Part shown: positions 53,335-62,566 of the stretch, in pieces | How positions within the stretch are numbered: position 1 is the stretch's first letter | How the letters are laid out: every line of letters starts with the position of its first letter | NCBI GenBank assembly: GCA_017963125.1 | Contig: JAGCUA010000009.1 | Coordinates: 62,001 to 126,000 of the forward strand | Direction: 5' to 3' | Source: a bacterium | GTDB lineage: Bacteria; UBP6; UBA1177 | DNA length: 64,000 nucleotides | Program-made: the position numbers and the translations under genes | Notes under the pieces: model-generated | What the model was told of the DNA's origin: nothing | The model's input: the letters and a program-made list of their open reading frames with translations, nothing else | Database searches by the model: none

Positions 53335-53682
53335 ATGTTCGGTAAGTTTTTGAAGTCGAAAATTCATCGTGCGGTCATTACTGGAGCCGATATAAACTAT
53401 CAGGGAAGTATTACGATAGACAGGAATCTGATGACCTTGGCTGATCTTCAACCATTTGAATTTGTTGATATTTGGGATGTAACTAACGGTTCGCGTTTCG
53501 AGACTTACGTCATAGAAGGCGAGGCCGGATCCGGCTGCATCTGCGTGAACGGGGCTGCAGCACGTCTTGTTGCGCCGAAAGATCTGATAATCATAGCGTC
53601 ACACAGATATGTCGTCGAGGATGAAACAGTTCCCGAACCGAAGATAGTTTTTGTAGATTCACACAACAAGCCCGTTCATTAG
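53335..53682 (+). CDS. panD: Aspartate 1-decarboxylase
   Basis: 115 aa. The self-cleavage site is canonical: Gly24-Ser25 in NYQGSITID; Ser25 becomes the pyruvoyl group. The product is beta-alanine for pantothenate and Co[26 protein letters not shown] is the other block. The ATG at 53335 is chosen, with GAGGG before it, because it places Gly24-Ser25 at the family position; a TTG at 53311 is too far upstream. First gene of a run to 57687. Confidence 0.94.
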   Translation: MFGKFLKSKIHRAVITGADINYQGSITIDRNLMTLADLQPFEFVDIWDVTNGSRFETYVIEGEAGSGCICVNGAAARLVAPKDLIIIASHRYVVEDETVPEPKIVFVDSHNKPVH

Positions 53683-53690
53683 AGGTTTTC

Positions 53691-54047
53691 ATGGAAAAGA
53701 AGCAAAGAGTTTTCGGCAGGGCGCCGATCTCGCTCAAAATATCTCTTGCTGAAGATTCCGACGATATCAGCATCAAATTCGACACGGCAAATCTCAGTGA
53801 AGGGGGCATCTTTGTAAAATCTTCGCTGCTTTGGGAGCCCGGGCAGGTTTTCAAACTTTCCTTCACGCTTCCCGGGACTGAAAAAGAGATCAACGTTAAG
53901 GGTGTTGTTGCAAGAAGTGACGATAAATACTCGATTTTTACCGAAAACGATTCCTCTATTCCGGGAATGGGGATAAAATTCATCGATCTGAGCGACGAAG
54001 ACAGAAAAATCATAAAGGAATTCATTTCTCAGCTGGATTCCAAGTAA
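53691..54047 (+). CDS. PilZ-domain protein of the short myxobacterial type
   Basis: 118 aa. RAPISLKISL near the start, then TANLSEGGIFVKSS (an N-x-S-x-x-G match to the c-di-GMP motif D/NxSxxG), and SIPGMGIKFIDLSDEDRKII. This is the architecture of the stand-alone PilZ paralogue family TIGR02266, abundant in Myxococcus. The RxxxR motif is partial, with Arg6 and Arg10 (QRVFGR). A second PilZ-like gene lies at 7291. AGAGG precedes the ATG. Confidence 0.78.
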   Translation: MEKKQRVFGRAPISLKISLAEDSDDISIKFDTANLSEGGIFVKSSLLWEPGQVFKLSFTLPGTEKEINVKGVVARSDDKYSIFTENDSSIPGMGIKFIDLSDEDRKIIKEFISQLDSK

Positions 54048-54071
54048 ACGTTTTTGTCCGAACAGGTGAAA

Positions 54072-54572
54072 ATGCAGGAAAACAACAGCAAAAAAGAATA
54101 TATCGACGGAAGGCGCAGACGTTTTCTGTGGGGAACTTTTGCTCTGGTGCTTTTTGGTGCGATCCTTTATTTTGCAAGTGTCGTAGCTGATTATGCCGAA
54201 AAAAACGATATCGAGAATTTTGAAGAGGCTAAAGACTATTTTGTCGAAATACTGAAGAAGGATATTGCGATATTTCCTGAAAACGACGATGCGGAAGAGG
54301 AAAAACACGATACAAAAAAAGACGAAAAATCGGCTAATCTCGTCAAAATCCCGTTACTTCTGAATTGTTCGGTAGAAAACGGAAAAGCTTTTGTGAAAGA
54401 GCCTTTCGAAGTCGCCAAAAACAAGGTGAGTGATGCTGTCTTTGAACTCGGTAGTCACGGCAACACACTGTATTCATTGAACTTTTCTTCAAAAGAAAAC
54501 GAGGTCTACTGCCGCGGGACGCTGAAGGAAGGCGAGAAAAAAATATTTGTATATTACTGTGAGAAGATATGA
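54072..54572 (+). CDS. Single-pass membrane protein of unknown function
   Basis: 166 aa from the ATG at 54072 (AGGTG 5 nt before it). Residues 1-19 are Lys/Arg-rich and cytoplasmic; a helix follows (LWGTFALVLFGAILYFASVV, about 20-40), then an acidic linker (about 75-95) and a C-terminal all-beta stretch rich in Asn/Ser. No domain recognised. It ends overlapping the CDF gene by 4 bp (ATGA). Its place between PilZ and a metal exporter gives no firm clue. Confidence 0.6.
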   Translation: MQENNSKKEYIDGRRRRFLWGTFALVLFGAILYFASVVADYAEKNDIENFEEAKDYFVEILKKDIAIFPENDDAEEEKHDTKKDEKSANLVKIPLLLNCSVENGKAFVKEPFEVAKNKVSDAVFELGSHGNTLYSLNFSSKENEVYCRGTLKEGEKKIFVYYCEKI

Positions 54573-55465
54573 CTGCAAACGACTGTTCAACTGAAAAAAA
54601 GATAAAAAGCGTCACTGCAGTAGGGCTTGTCGCCAACTTTCTTCTGACGGTTTTCAAGATCGTTGCCGGATATTTCGGAAACAGCCAGACTGTCATCGCC
54701 GACGGTATCCACAGTCTGAGCGATTCTGTCACGGATATCGCCGTGATCGTTGGCTCATCATTCTGGAGCGCGCCGCCTGACGAAAGCCATCCGCACGGCC
54801 ACAAAAGAATAGAGACTTTTATCACGGTGATCATCGGACTCGCGCTTTTCTTCGTCGCTTACGGGATCGGGCATAACGCTGTCATGACTTTTGAAGAGCC
54901 CGATGAAGCTCCGTCATGGATCGCATTCGCCGCCGCAATAGCTTCAATTCTTGTAAAAGAAATTCTCTATCACTATACTCATTATTTCGGAAAAAAGCTG
55001 AAATCGTTAGCTGTAGTTGCAAATGCATGGCATCACAGAAGCGACGCTATAAGCTCGGTCCCGGCTGCTCTTGCGGTAATAATCTCAATGAAATTCCCGG
55101 CTTATCCTTATATCGACAACATCGGCGCGATCGTGGTCTCGCTCTTTATCGTCTGGACTGCGTTCAAAATTTCATGGTCTTCAGTCCTTGAACTAACCGA
55201 TGCCGGTGCGGACAAAGCTGCCTGCGAATCGATCGAATGCACGGCGAAGAGTGTCGAAGGGGTAAAAAGCATTCACAAGTGCAGAACGAGAAAATACGGA
55301 AGCGGGATACAGGTCGATCTTCACATTCAGGTCGATCCGGATATAACAGTCCGCGAAGGGCACAGCATCGGGCACAAAGTCGAAGACGAACTTTTCAAAA
55401 ACCACGATGTCATCGATGTAATAGTACATGTCGAGCCTGATGACGAAAGTGAACGGAATCATTAA
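54569..55465 (+). CDS. Cation diffusion facilitator (CDF) transporter
   Basis: 298 aa. Six helices. VIADGIHSLSDSVTDIAVI gives the TM2 metal-site residues (HxxxD-type) and AWHHRSDAISS the TM5 HxxxD site. The C-terminal cytoplasmic metal-binding domain has HSIGHKVEDELF and DVIVHVEPDDE. Exports Zn, Fe or Mn from the cytoplasm. It overlaps the upstream gene; hslV follows after 17 bp. Confidence 0.9.
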   Translation: MTANDCSTEKKIKSVTAVGLVANFLLTVFKIVAGYFGNSQTVIADGIHSLSDSVTDIAVIVGSSFWSAPPDESHPHGHKRIETFITVIIGLALFFVAYGIGHNAVMTFEEPDEAPSWIAFAAAIASILVKEILYHYTHYFGKKLKSLAVVANAWHHRSDAISSVPAALAVIISMKFPAYPYIDNIGAIVVSLFIVWTAFKISWSSVLELTDAGADKAACESIECTAKSVEGVKSIHKCRTRKYGSGIQVDLHIQVDPDITVREGHSIGHKVEDELFKNHDVIDVIVHVEPDDESERNH

Positions 55466-55482
55466 CAAATTAGGAGGTTTAT

Positions 55483-56031
55483 ATGTTTGAAGGAACAACG
55501 ATAATCTGCGTCAGGGATAAATCGTCGGTGATCATTGCAGGTGACGGGCAGGTGACTTTCGGAGATACCGTTCTCAAAGGGAACGCCCGCAAAGTGAGAA
55601 GACTTGCCGAAGGGCGTATCGTTGCCGGTTTCGCAGGTTCCACTGCCGACGCGGTTACACTTTTTGAGATTTTTGAGGAAAAACTTAAAAAATACAATTA
55701 CCAGCTCAAAAAATCGGCGGTCGAACTCAGCAAAGCGTGGAGAAAAGACAGAGTTTTAGGCAAACTCGAAGCGCTTCTTCTTGTCGCCGACAGCGAGGAA
55801 ACCCTGCTGATTTCGGGAAGCGGAGATGTTCTCGAGCCTGAAAAGAACATTATCGCGATCGGTTCGGGCGGGAATTATGCCTATGCAGCAGCGGTCGCAC
55901 TCAGCGAAAACACGAAACTTGCGGCTCACGAAGTCGCTCTGCGTTCGCTCAAAATAGCGTCCGACATCTGCATCTACACCAATTCAAATTTCACTTTTGA
56001 AGAAATCAAGCTTAACGGAGAAAACAAATGA
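55483..56031 (+). CDS. hslV: ATP-dependent protease subunit HslV
   Basis: 182 aa. MFEG is removed to expose the catalytic Thr of TTIICVRD; the same propeptide length is seen in other proteobacterial Hsl[24 protein letters not shown] and [18 protein letters not shown] are family blocks. GGAGG lies 7 nt before the ATG. hslU overlaps by 4 bp. Confidence 0.96.
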   Translation: MFEGTTIICVRDKSSVIIAGDGQVTFGDTVLKGNARKVRRLAEGRIVAGFAGSTADAVTLFEIFEEKLKKYNYQLKKSAVELSKAWRKDRVLGKLEALLLVADSEETLLISGSGDVLEPEKNIIAIGSGGNYAYAAAVALSENTKLAAHEVALRSLKIASDICIYTNSNFTFEEIKLNGENK

Positions 56032-57419
56032 GCAAATATTCAGTCGAAGAATTGACTCCAAAGCGTGTCGTCGAAGAGCTCAACCGCTTTATAATCGGGC
56101 AGGACGAGGCGAAAAAGGCGGTGGCTGTGGCACTTAGAAACCGCTGGAGACGCTCGAAAATAGAGGATGATTTTCTGCGTAAAGAGATAACTCCGAGAAA
56201 TATTCTCATGTCGGGACCTACCGGAGTCGGCAAAACCGAGATCGCAAGAAGGCTTGCCGAGATTTCGAACGCGCCGTTCCTCAAGGTCGAAGCGACGAAA
56301 TTCACCGAAGTCGGTTATGTCGGCAGGGATGTCGAATCGATGATCAAAGACCTCGTCAAACACGCGGTGAACGAGAAAAAAAGGATCGAGACCGAGATCG
56401 TCTACAAAAAGGCGGAAAGTGTTGCGGTCGACAAAATCCTTGATCTGCTCAATGTTCCGAATCCCGAAAAACTTCCCAAAGATGATGCCGATTACGAAGA
56501 AAAATACAAAAGACAGAGCGACTACCGCAAAAAAATGGCGGACAAGCTTGAAAACGGCAAGCTCGACGACAAAAAGGTGAGCGTTCCGATAAAGCCGAGT
56601 GCTCCGATCCCGGTTTTCGAAGTTATCAGCGGCTCGGGCGGGATCGAGGAGATCGACTCGATGATAAAGGACATGATGAGCAACATCTTCCCGCCGAATG
56701 CGCCTCAGCAGAAAGGGAAAAAAGAGAAGACGATGCCTGTTTCGGAGGCTTTCGAATACATTCTCCAGACTGAAGCCGAAAAGCTGCTCGACCACGAAAA
56801 GATCGTCCGCGAGGCACTCGAATGGGTAGAGGAAGACGGAATAATTTTCATCGACGAAATCGACAAGATCATAGCAAGCGGCTCTGCAAACGGTCCCGAT
56901 GTTTCCCGAGAAGGCGTTCAGCGCGACATTCTGCCGATAGTCGAAGGGTGCATTGTCAATACAAAATATGGACCTGTACGTACAGATCACATACTTTTCA
57001 TTGCGGCAGGCGCTTTCCACATGAATTCTCCAGAAGACCTGATCCCCGAACTTCAGGGGCGTTTTCCGATCAAGGCACAGCTCAGATCTCTTACGAAAAA
57101 GGATTTCGTCCGCATTCTTTCCGAAACTGAAAATTCGCTTCCCGTGCAGTATGCCCAGCTTATGAAATCGGAAAACGTCACTCTCAATTTCACTCCGTCG
57201 GGAATCGAGGAGATCGCCGCGATCGCCTTTGAAGAGAACAGCACGACGCAGGATATCGGAGCAAGACGTCTGCAGTCTGTCATGGAGATCCTGCTTGAGG
57301 ATATCTCTTTTTCGGCTTCCGAAAAAAGCGGCTCCAAAATCAAAATCGACAAGGCTTACGTGAATAAGTGGTATAAGTCGGCACGCGAAAACGAAAAACT
57401 TTCCAACTATATAATTTAA
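56028..57419 (+). CDS. hslU: ATP-dependent protease ATPase subunit HslU
   Basis: 463 aa. AAA+ with Walker [13 protein letters not shown] (about residue 64), Walker [11 protein letters not shown], sensor motifs [16 protein letters not shown], and the I-domain (about 110-240, [14 protein letters not shown]). The family C-terminal peptide that opens HslV reads SNYII. It starts with ATGA overlapping hslV. A small TSCPD gene follows after 10 bp. Confidence 0.96.
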   Translation: MSKYSVEELTPKRVVEELNRFIIGQDEAKKAVAVALRNRWRRSKIEDDFLRKEITPRNILMSGPTGVGKTEIARRLAEISNAPFLKVEATKFTEVGYVGRDVESMIKDLVKHAVNEKKRIETEIVYKKAESVAVDKILDLLNVPNPEKLPKDDADYEEKYKRQSDYRKKMADKLENGKLDDKKVSVPIKPSAPIPVFEVISGSGGIEEIDSMIKDMMSNIFPPNAPQQKGKKEKTMPVSEAFEYILQTEAEKLLDHEKIVREALEWVEEDGIIFIDEIDKIIASGSANGPDVSREGVQRDILPIVEGCIVNTKYGPVRTDHILFIAAGAFHMNSPEDLIPELQGRFPIKAQLRSLTKKDFVRILSETENSLPVQYAQLMKSENVTLNFTPSGIEEIAAIAFEENSTTQDIGARRLQSVMEILLEDISFSASEKSGSKIKIDKAYVNKWYKSARENEKLSNYII

Positions 57420-57429
57420 TTGAGGAAAA

Positions 57430-57687
57430 ATGCAGTATCAGTATGTAACGAGCGGGACATGCTCAGAAATGATCCTTTTCGACATCGACGAAAACAAAGT
57501 TGTCACGAACATCAGATTCATCGGCGGCTGCAACGGAAATTTGAAAGCCGTTTCCAACCTCGTTGACGGCTGGACAGCAGACCAGATCGCGGCTAAACTT
57601 CTCGACAACGAATGCGGATTCAAAGGAACTTCATGCGCCGACCAACTTGCGAAAGCAGTCCTCGAAGCGGCGGAAAAGGTGAAATAA
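57430..57687 (+). CDS. TSCPD-domain protein (TIGR03905 type)
   Basis: 85 aa. Starts with the Cys-bearing SGTCSEMILFDIDENK, then IRFIGGCNGNLKAVSNLVDGW and KGTSCADQLAKAV. These are the three Cys sites of TIGR03905. TSCPD domains also occur at the C-terminus of ribonucleotide reductases; the stand-alone form has unknown function. GAGG precedes the ATG. It ends the run from panD; no clear terminator was seen. Confidence 0.8.
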   Translation: MQYQYVTSGTCSEMILFDIDENKVVTNIRFIGGCNGNLKAVSNLVDGWTADQIAAKLLDNECGFKGTSCADQLAKAVLEAAEKVK

Positions 57688-57864
57688 TATCGGCTGTTCT
57701 CTGCGGCTACTATAATAAAAATATTGTAAAAATTCTTTAATAAAATCAGATTTTTGTCTTTTATTTGAATTTTTGGGTCAGAAAAATCGCTATTTTATAC
57801 AACTAAATATATAATTACGGGTGTTTTCCGTAGGTTGTTTTATAGTTTATTTATGGAGAAGATC

Positions 57865-58881
57865 ATGAAAAAATCGCTTGTTTTGGTTGCAATGCTTGCA
57901 TTTGCAACGACTCTTTTTGCTGAAACTATGGAGTGCGAGTCAAAAAAGACAGAAACAAAGTGCACCTATGAACTTTCAGGAGAAACATTGTCAAAAACCT
58001 GTACCTGCAAAGACGGAACTAAAGTCGAAGGAACTGAAACTGCTACTGCTCTTCCGACTGAAGAAGAGTGTAAGCAGGAAGCCAGAACTGCCTGTCAGTC
58101 GCAACAGGATCCTGGACAGCCTGGACAGCCTGGTTCGGGGTTGTCATGTAAAAACGATGCCGGTCGATGCAGTGTCGAAGAAGAAAGCGGCAACTACAAC
58201 TGCAGATGCTCCGGTGTTCAGGAACAAAAGACAGGAACAATCGAGAATATAACCGAAGAAGGCTGCACGGCTGTTTTGGAAGCAGAATGCGGAACTGAAG
58301 CTCCGTTATTGAGCTCGATCTGCACCGACAAAGCAATATTTAAAGAATGCGCTTCCTATGCACAAACTATTGCAAACTCATGCTCAGACAACCAGATTTC
58401 GGATGATGCAATCGATGCTATGTATAATGCTCCGGCATCTGATTCAACGGCAAAAGAGATTTCGCGCTGCTGCCAGATGGAGCAGATGAGAAACGGACTG
58501 AAAGAGTCTTCCGACTGCATCAACGCTGCTGAAACTTGTGGAAACAAAGAGTGCTGCGAATCATGCGTCAACAATAATATGCCTGGCGATCCTGGCAACC
58601 CGCCGGATGGCGATCCTACCAATCCGCCTGATCCAACCGATCCTACAGATCCCACAGAGGATCCGATAGAACCAACAAATCCTGGTGACGGTGATACCGA
58701 TGTCTCTGATACCGGTTCCGATGAAGATACTGACACTGCAAACACCGATGCACCGGCTGATGATTCAGCTGATACTGAAGTTCCGGTCGACGGTGACGAT
58801 TCCGAGGCACCTGCAACCGATTCTGAAGCTGAAAGCAAAGAAGAAAGCAAATCCGACGGCTGCTCGATGCTGTTCATTTAA
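57865..58881 (+). CDS. Secreted Cys-rich protein with Pro/Asp/Thr linker and GCSxLF C-terminal tail
   Basis: 338 aa from the ATG at 57865 (GGAG 6 nt before it). Signal peptide MKKSLVLVAMLAFATTLFAET. Residues about 22-235 contain many Cys, in pairs such as CTCKDGTKVEGTE and NCRCSG, and helical parts with CCQMEQMRNGLKESSDC. A Pro/Asp-rich stretch (about 240-275: GDPGNPPDGDPTNPPDPTDP) and an acidic Ser/Thr/Asp linker follow. The chain ends KSDGCSMLFI, like the protein at 12506-13735 (GCSILFVD). No other similarity links the two. The gene ends base-to-base with comF. Confidence 0.7.
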   Translation: MKKSLVLVAMLAFATTLFAETMECESKKTETKCTYELSGETLSKTCTCKDGTKVEGTETATALPTEEECKQEARTACQSQQDPGQPGQPGSGLSCKNDAGRCSVEEESGNYNCRCSGVQEQKTGTIENITEEGCTAVLEAECGTEAPLLSSICTDKAIFKECASYAQTIANSCSDNQISDDAIDAMYNAPASDSTAKEISRCCQMEQMRNGLKESSDCINAAETCGNKECCESCVNNNMPGDPGNPPDGDPTNPPDPTDPTDPTEDPIEPTNPGDGDTDVSDTGSDEDTDTANTDAPADDSADTEVPVDGDDSEAPATDSEAESKEESKSDGCSMLFI

Positions 58882-59550
58882 TCATCCGAAGTAGGGGGTT
58901 CTCCTCGCCAGAGTGAGCCCGTTCACGCTTTTCGCTCCGTTTTTTTTCAAAAGTTTCGCGATTTCTTCAATAGTTGATGCGGTCGTGCAGACATCGTCCA
59001 CGATCAGAAAACTTTCTCCTTTCACGCTTCGTGTGAGGGCGAAGGCGTCTTTCAGGTTCTTTGTCCTTTCTTCGTAGTCAAGCCCTGCCTGATGCGCGGT
59101 TTTTCTCACTTTTTTCAGTAACTTGGGGTCAAATTTCAAGTTGTGCGCTTTAGCCACTCTGTCGGCTAAGATCTCGGCCTGGTTGAAAGTGCGCAGAAGT
59201 TTGTCGAGAAATCTCATCGGCGGAAAGATGACGGTGCGGCCTTCAATAAGTTCGAGAGGTGCATTTTCGGCAAGGTATCGGCCTAAAATCTCGGCGATGT
59301 TTCTTACTTTGCCGTATTTCATTTCGGAAATAAGGCGTGAGATCGGGCCGCTGTAGATGAAAAGTGAAAAAATCGTGTCGAAGTGCAGCCTTTTCCCTTT
59401 GCAGGAATAACATCTTTCTTCACTTGGAGTGAGAGTGAAATTTCCGCATTTCGGGCATCTTCTTTCGCAGAAAAGGGCGAATTTTGCACATTCCTTACAT
59501 AAAAAATTTCGATTTTTAGTTATGTTTCCGCAAATAAGACAAAAATTCAT
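58882..59550 (-). CDS. comF: ComF-family phosphoribosyltransferase-like protein
   Basis: 222 aa. N-terminal zinc-binding part with CLICG..CKEC and CPKCG..CYSCKG, then a PRTase domain whose PRPP site reads FLIVDDVCTTASTIEE. GlnR-like Asn-Gln-Ala-Glu (FNQAEILADRVA) precedes. It is needed for DNA uptake or processing in competence; comM is also present at 47873. The ATG at 59550 has no strong site. Convergent with the tailed protein at 57865-58881. Confidence 0.9.
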   Translation of the reverse strand: MNFCLICGNITKNRNFLCKECAKFALFCERRCPKCGNFTLTPSEERCYSCKGKRLHFDTIFSLFIYSGPISRLISEMKYGKVRNIAEILGRYLAENAPLELIEGRTVIFPPMRFLDKLLRTFNQAEILADRVAKAHNLKFDPKLLKKVRKTAHQAGLDYEERTKNLKDAFALTRSVKGESFLIVDDVCTTASTIEEIAKLLKKNGAKSVNGLTLARRTPYFG

Positions 59551-59676
59551 TCTAAACTAGTTATATTTAAAATGATCTGTAACTTCTTAAATTTATACTC
59601 TGAATTTTAAAATTTGTAAAGTCATGAATAATAAAACGGAGCCGGAACAAATTTCGCTGCAGATACACGTTACAAC

Positions 59677-59704
59677 TTGACTTTGCAGGGAAAAAGACTA
59701 ATAT
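59677..59704 (+). promoter_or_regulatory. ileS promoter
   Basis: TTGACT (59677-59682), 16-bp spacer, TAATAT (59699-59704), 42 bp before the ATG. No T-box leader found. Confidence 0.6.
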
Positions 59705-59745
59705 TCCGCGTTTTTTTTATGCTTATTTAATATGGAGTTATTATT

Positions 59746-62502
59746 ATGGATTACAGCAAGACGCTAAATCTGCCGCAGACCGATTTCCCGATGAAGGCAA
59801 ACCTTCCGGTCAAGGAAGTCGAAATTTTGAAAAAATGGGAAGAAAATAAGATCTACTCCAAAATTCTGGAGCAGAATGAAGGAAAACCGACGTTCGTCCT
59901 TCACGACGGCCCGCCTTATGCCAACGGAAATCTGCACAACGGCCATATTCTCAATAAAACTCTCAAGGATTTTGTCGTAAAATTCAAAAATATGACGGGG
60001 CTTTACACCGCCCTTATTCCCGGCTGGGACTGCCACGGTCTTCCGATCGAGCTCAAAACGGCCGAAAAGCTCGGTTCGAAGCGCAAAGAGATGACGAAAA
60101 GCCAGTTCCTGGAAGAGTGCAAGAAGTTCGCGATGAACTGGGTAAACACTCAGCGCGAAGGTTTCAAACGCATCGGCGTTTTGGCTGACTGGGATCATCC
60201 GTATATCACTCTTGACCCGAAATACGAAGGCTGCATTGCGCATCAGTTCGCGAAAGTCGTTGAATCGGGCGCGCTTTTCAAGGCGAAAAAACCTGTTTAC
60301 TGGTGCACAAGCTGCGAAACGGCGCTTGCAGAGGCTGAGATTGAATACGACAACCACCAGTCGCCTTCGATTTATGTAAAATTCCCGCTTATCGACAAAC
60401 TCGAGGAGCTTGAAGGTGAGAAGGTGAACTTCGTTATCTGGACAACGACTCCGTGGACTCTTCCGGCAAACCTTGCGATCGCTCTTAACCCCGAATTCAA
60501 GTATTCGGCAGTAAAATACAACGGCGAAGTTTTCATCGTCGCAAGCGTTCTCAAAGATTCGTTCGTTCACGCTGTCAGAGCCGAAAATCCCGAAGTTGTC
60601 GCGGAATTCGACGCGATGAGATTCGAAGGAATGAAGGCGAGACACCCGTTCATCGACCGCGAATCGATAATCGTTTATGCAGACTACGTCACTGCCGATG
60701 CAGGTACGGGCTGCGTTCACACCGCTCCTGGACACGGTGCAGACGACTATGTCACCGGTCTCAAATACGGCCTTGAGCCTTACGCTCCTGTCAACGGAAG
60801 CGGAATCATCGACGAAAACATCCCCGTAATCGGCGGAATGCACGTTTTCAAGGCAAACCCCGTCATCACGGAATACCTTTACAACACAGGATATCTTCTC
60901 AACAAGCCGGGCGAAATGATCGACCACAGCTATCCGCACTGCTGGAGATGCCACAAACCGGTCATTTTCAGAGCGACAGAACAGTGGTTCATTTCGATGG
61001 ACGACACGGGACTTCGCAAGAAATGCCTCGACGAAATCGCGAAAGTCCGCATGTTCCCGGAGTGGGGAAGAAAGAGAATCGTCCCGATGCTTGAAAAAGC
61101 TCCGAACTGGTGCATTTCGCGTCAGAGAAGCTGGGGCGTTCCGATAATCGCTTTCTCCTGCGACGACTGCGGCGAAAAGATCGTCGATGCGGCGATCGCG
61201 CACAAAGTCGCTGACGAAATTTCCGAGAAAGGAATTCAGGTCTGGCACGATAAAACCGCTGCGGAATTCCTTCCCGCAGGTTTCAAATGCCCGAAATGCG
61301 GCGGCACGCACATCAGCAAGGAAAACGACATCCTCGACGTATGGTTCGACAGCGGCGTAAGCTGGGCAAAAGTTCTTGACGGCAGAAAAGGCTTCGAATA
61401 TCCGGCAGACCTTTACCTCGAAGGAAGCGACCAGCACCGCGGATGGTTCCAGTCCTCGCTTAAAATGAGCGTTCTCATCAACGGAAAAGCTCCCTACAAA
61501 AACCTCATCACGCACGGATTCATCGTTGACGAGAAAGGCGAGAAGATCTCGAAGAGCAAAGGCAACTTCATCGATCCGCAGGTAAAAATCAACAAATACG
61601 GCGCAGAAATCCTTAGACTCTGGGTCGCTTGCGAAGACTACAGCGACGACAACAGGATCGGCGATTCGATCATCGAAAGTTGCGCTACGGCATACAGAAA
61701 AATCAGGAACACGATCAGATTCATGTTCGGTTTCGTCAACGATTTCGACCCTGAAACGATGAACTTCAAGAAAGAGGAACTTACCTCTCTCGACAGATGG
61801 GCTTATCTCACATGGCAGGAAAGACTCAAAGATATCCGCGAATATTACGAAAACTACGAGTTCCACCGCGTCCACCACGAAATGCTCGACTTCTTCACGA
61901 TCCCGATGAGCGCGATATACCTTGACATCATCAAAGACCGCTACACGATGCGCGCCGATGATAAGAGACGCAGAATGACACAGAGCGTCGTTTACTCGAT
62001 CCTGAGCGATGTTGTCAAAGCGCTTGCTCCGATCCTCAGCTTCACCTGCGAAGAGGCTTACGGATACTTGAAGGGTGCAAAGAAGGAAAGCGTTTTCCTT
62101 GAGCAGTTCCCTGAATCAAATTTCAACGACGATGACGCGAAATTCCTTGAAAAATGGCAGACTGTTCTTGATGCGAAAAACGCAGTCCAGAAAAAGCTCG
62201 AAGTTCTGAGAGCTGATAAGACCATCGGTCATTCGCTTGATGCAAGTGTCCAGATTTACTACGAAAACAATCCTGTTCTTGATAGCGAACTCGACAACCT
62301 TGAATCGATTTTCATAGTTTCGGAGTTCAAGAAAGCGGCTTCTGCGGAAGGGCTTGAAAAAGTCGAGGATATGGATCTCTGGATCGGTGTTTCGACGGCC
62401 GAAGGCGAAAAATGCCCGCGCTGCTGGAAAAAGAGAAAACTTCACGACTATTCTGAAGAAATAACCGGAATCTGCGAAAGCTGTTACGAAGCGATCAAAT
62501 AA
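59746..62502 (+). CDS. ileS: Isoleucine--tRNA ligase
   Basis: 918 aa, class Ia. HIGH motif as HNGH (64-67) in PYANGNLHNGHILN; KMSKS as KISKSKGN (about 600). The editing domain has WTTTPWTLPANLAIA. Two C-terminal zinc sites: CPRCWKKRK and CESCYEAI. The length fits the bacterial long (IleS1) type with the zinc ribbon. Two in-frame ATGs are close; the first follows TGGAGTT. It is followed after 64 bp by the MopE-like gene with its own promoter. Confidence 0.97.
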   Translation: MDYSKTLNLPQTDFPMKANLPVKEVEILKKWEENKIYSKILEQNEGKPTFVLHDGPPYANGNLHNGHILNKTLKDFVVKFKNMTGLYTALIPGWDCHGLPIELKTAEKLGSKRKEMTKSQFLEECKKFAMNWVNTQREGFKRIGVLADWDHPYITLDPKYEGCIAHQFAKVVESGALFKAKKPVYWCTSCETALAEAEIEYDNHQSPSIYVKFPLIDKLEELEGEKVNFVIWTTTPWTLPANLAIALNPEFKYSAVKYNGEVFIVASVLKDSFVHAVRAENPEVVAEFDAMRFEGMKARHPFIDRESIIVYADYVTADAGTGCVHTAPGHGADDYVTGLKYGLEPYAPVNGSGIIDENIPVIGGMHVFKANPVITEYLYNTGYLLNKPGEMIDHSYPHCWRCHKPVIFRATEQWFISMDDTGLRKKCLDEIAKVRMFPEWGRKRIVPMLEKAPNWCISRQRSWGVPIIAFSCDDCGEKIVDAAIAHKVADEISEKGIQVWHDKTAAEFLPAGFKCPKCGGTHISKENDILDVWFDSGVSWAKVLDGRKGFEYPADLYLEGSDQHRGWFQSSLKMSVLINGKAPYKNLITHGFIVDEKGEKISKSKGNFIDPQVKINKYGAEILRLWVACEDYSDDNRIGDSIIESCATAYRKIRNTIRFMFGFVNDFDPETMNFKKEELTSLDRWAYLTWQERLKDIREYYENYEFHRVHHEMLDFFTIPMSAIYLDIIKDRYTMRADDKRRRMTQSVVYSILSDVVKALAPILSFTCEEAYGYLKGAKKESVFLEQFPESNFNDDDAKFLEKWQTVLDAKNAVQKKLEVLRADKTIGHSLDASVQIYYENNPVLDSELDNLESIFIVSEFKKAASAEGLEKVEDMDLWIGVSTAEGEKCPRCWKKRKLHDYSEEITGICESCYEAIK

Positions 62503-62505
62503 TCG

Positions 62506-62533
62506 TTGCAAAAAAATGGTTGATGCGTAAAAT
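62506..62533 (+). promoter_or_regulatory. Promoter before the MopE-like gene
   Basis: TTGCAA (62506-62511), 16-bp spacer, TAAAAT (62528-62533), 33 bp before the ATG at 62567. Confidence 0.5.
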
Positions 62534-62566
62534 AGAAAGGTTACGGTTTTTTTAGGAGACAAAGAG

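Noticed and set aside
56040..57020. 326-codon frame antisense to hslU
   Set aside because: Mirror of hslU codon bias; hslU is clear in the other strand.
59551..59745. T-box leader before ileS
   Set aside because: No TGGNACCGCG antiterminator element, and the promoter lies close to the ATG.
59764..61878. 704-codon reading frame antisense to ileS
   Set aside because: It mirrors the codon pattern of a certain gene. No start site, no ribosome-binding site, and ileS motifs are intact on the plus strand.
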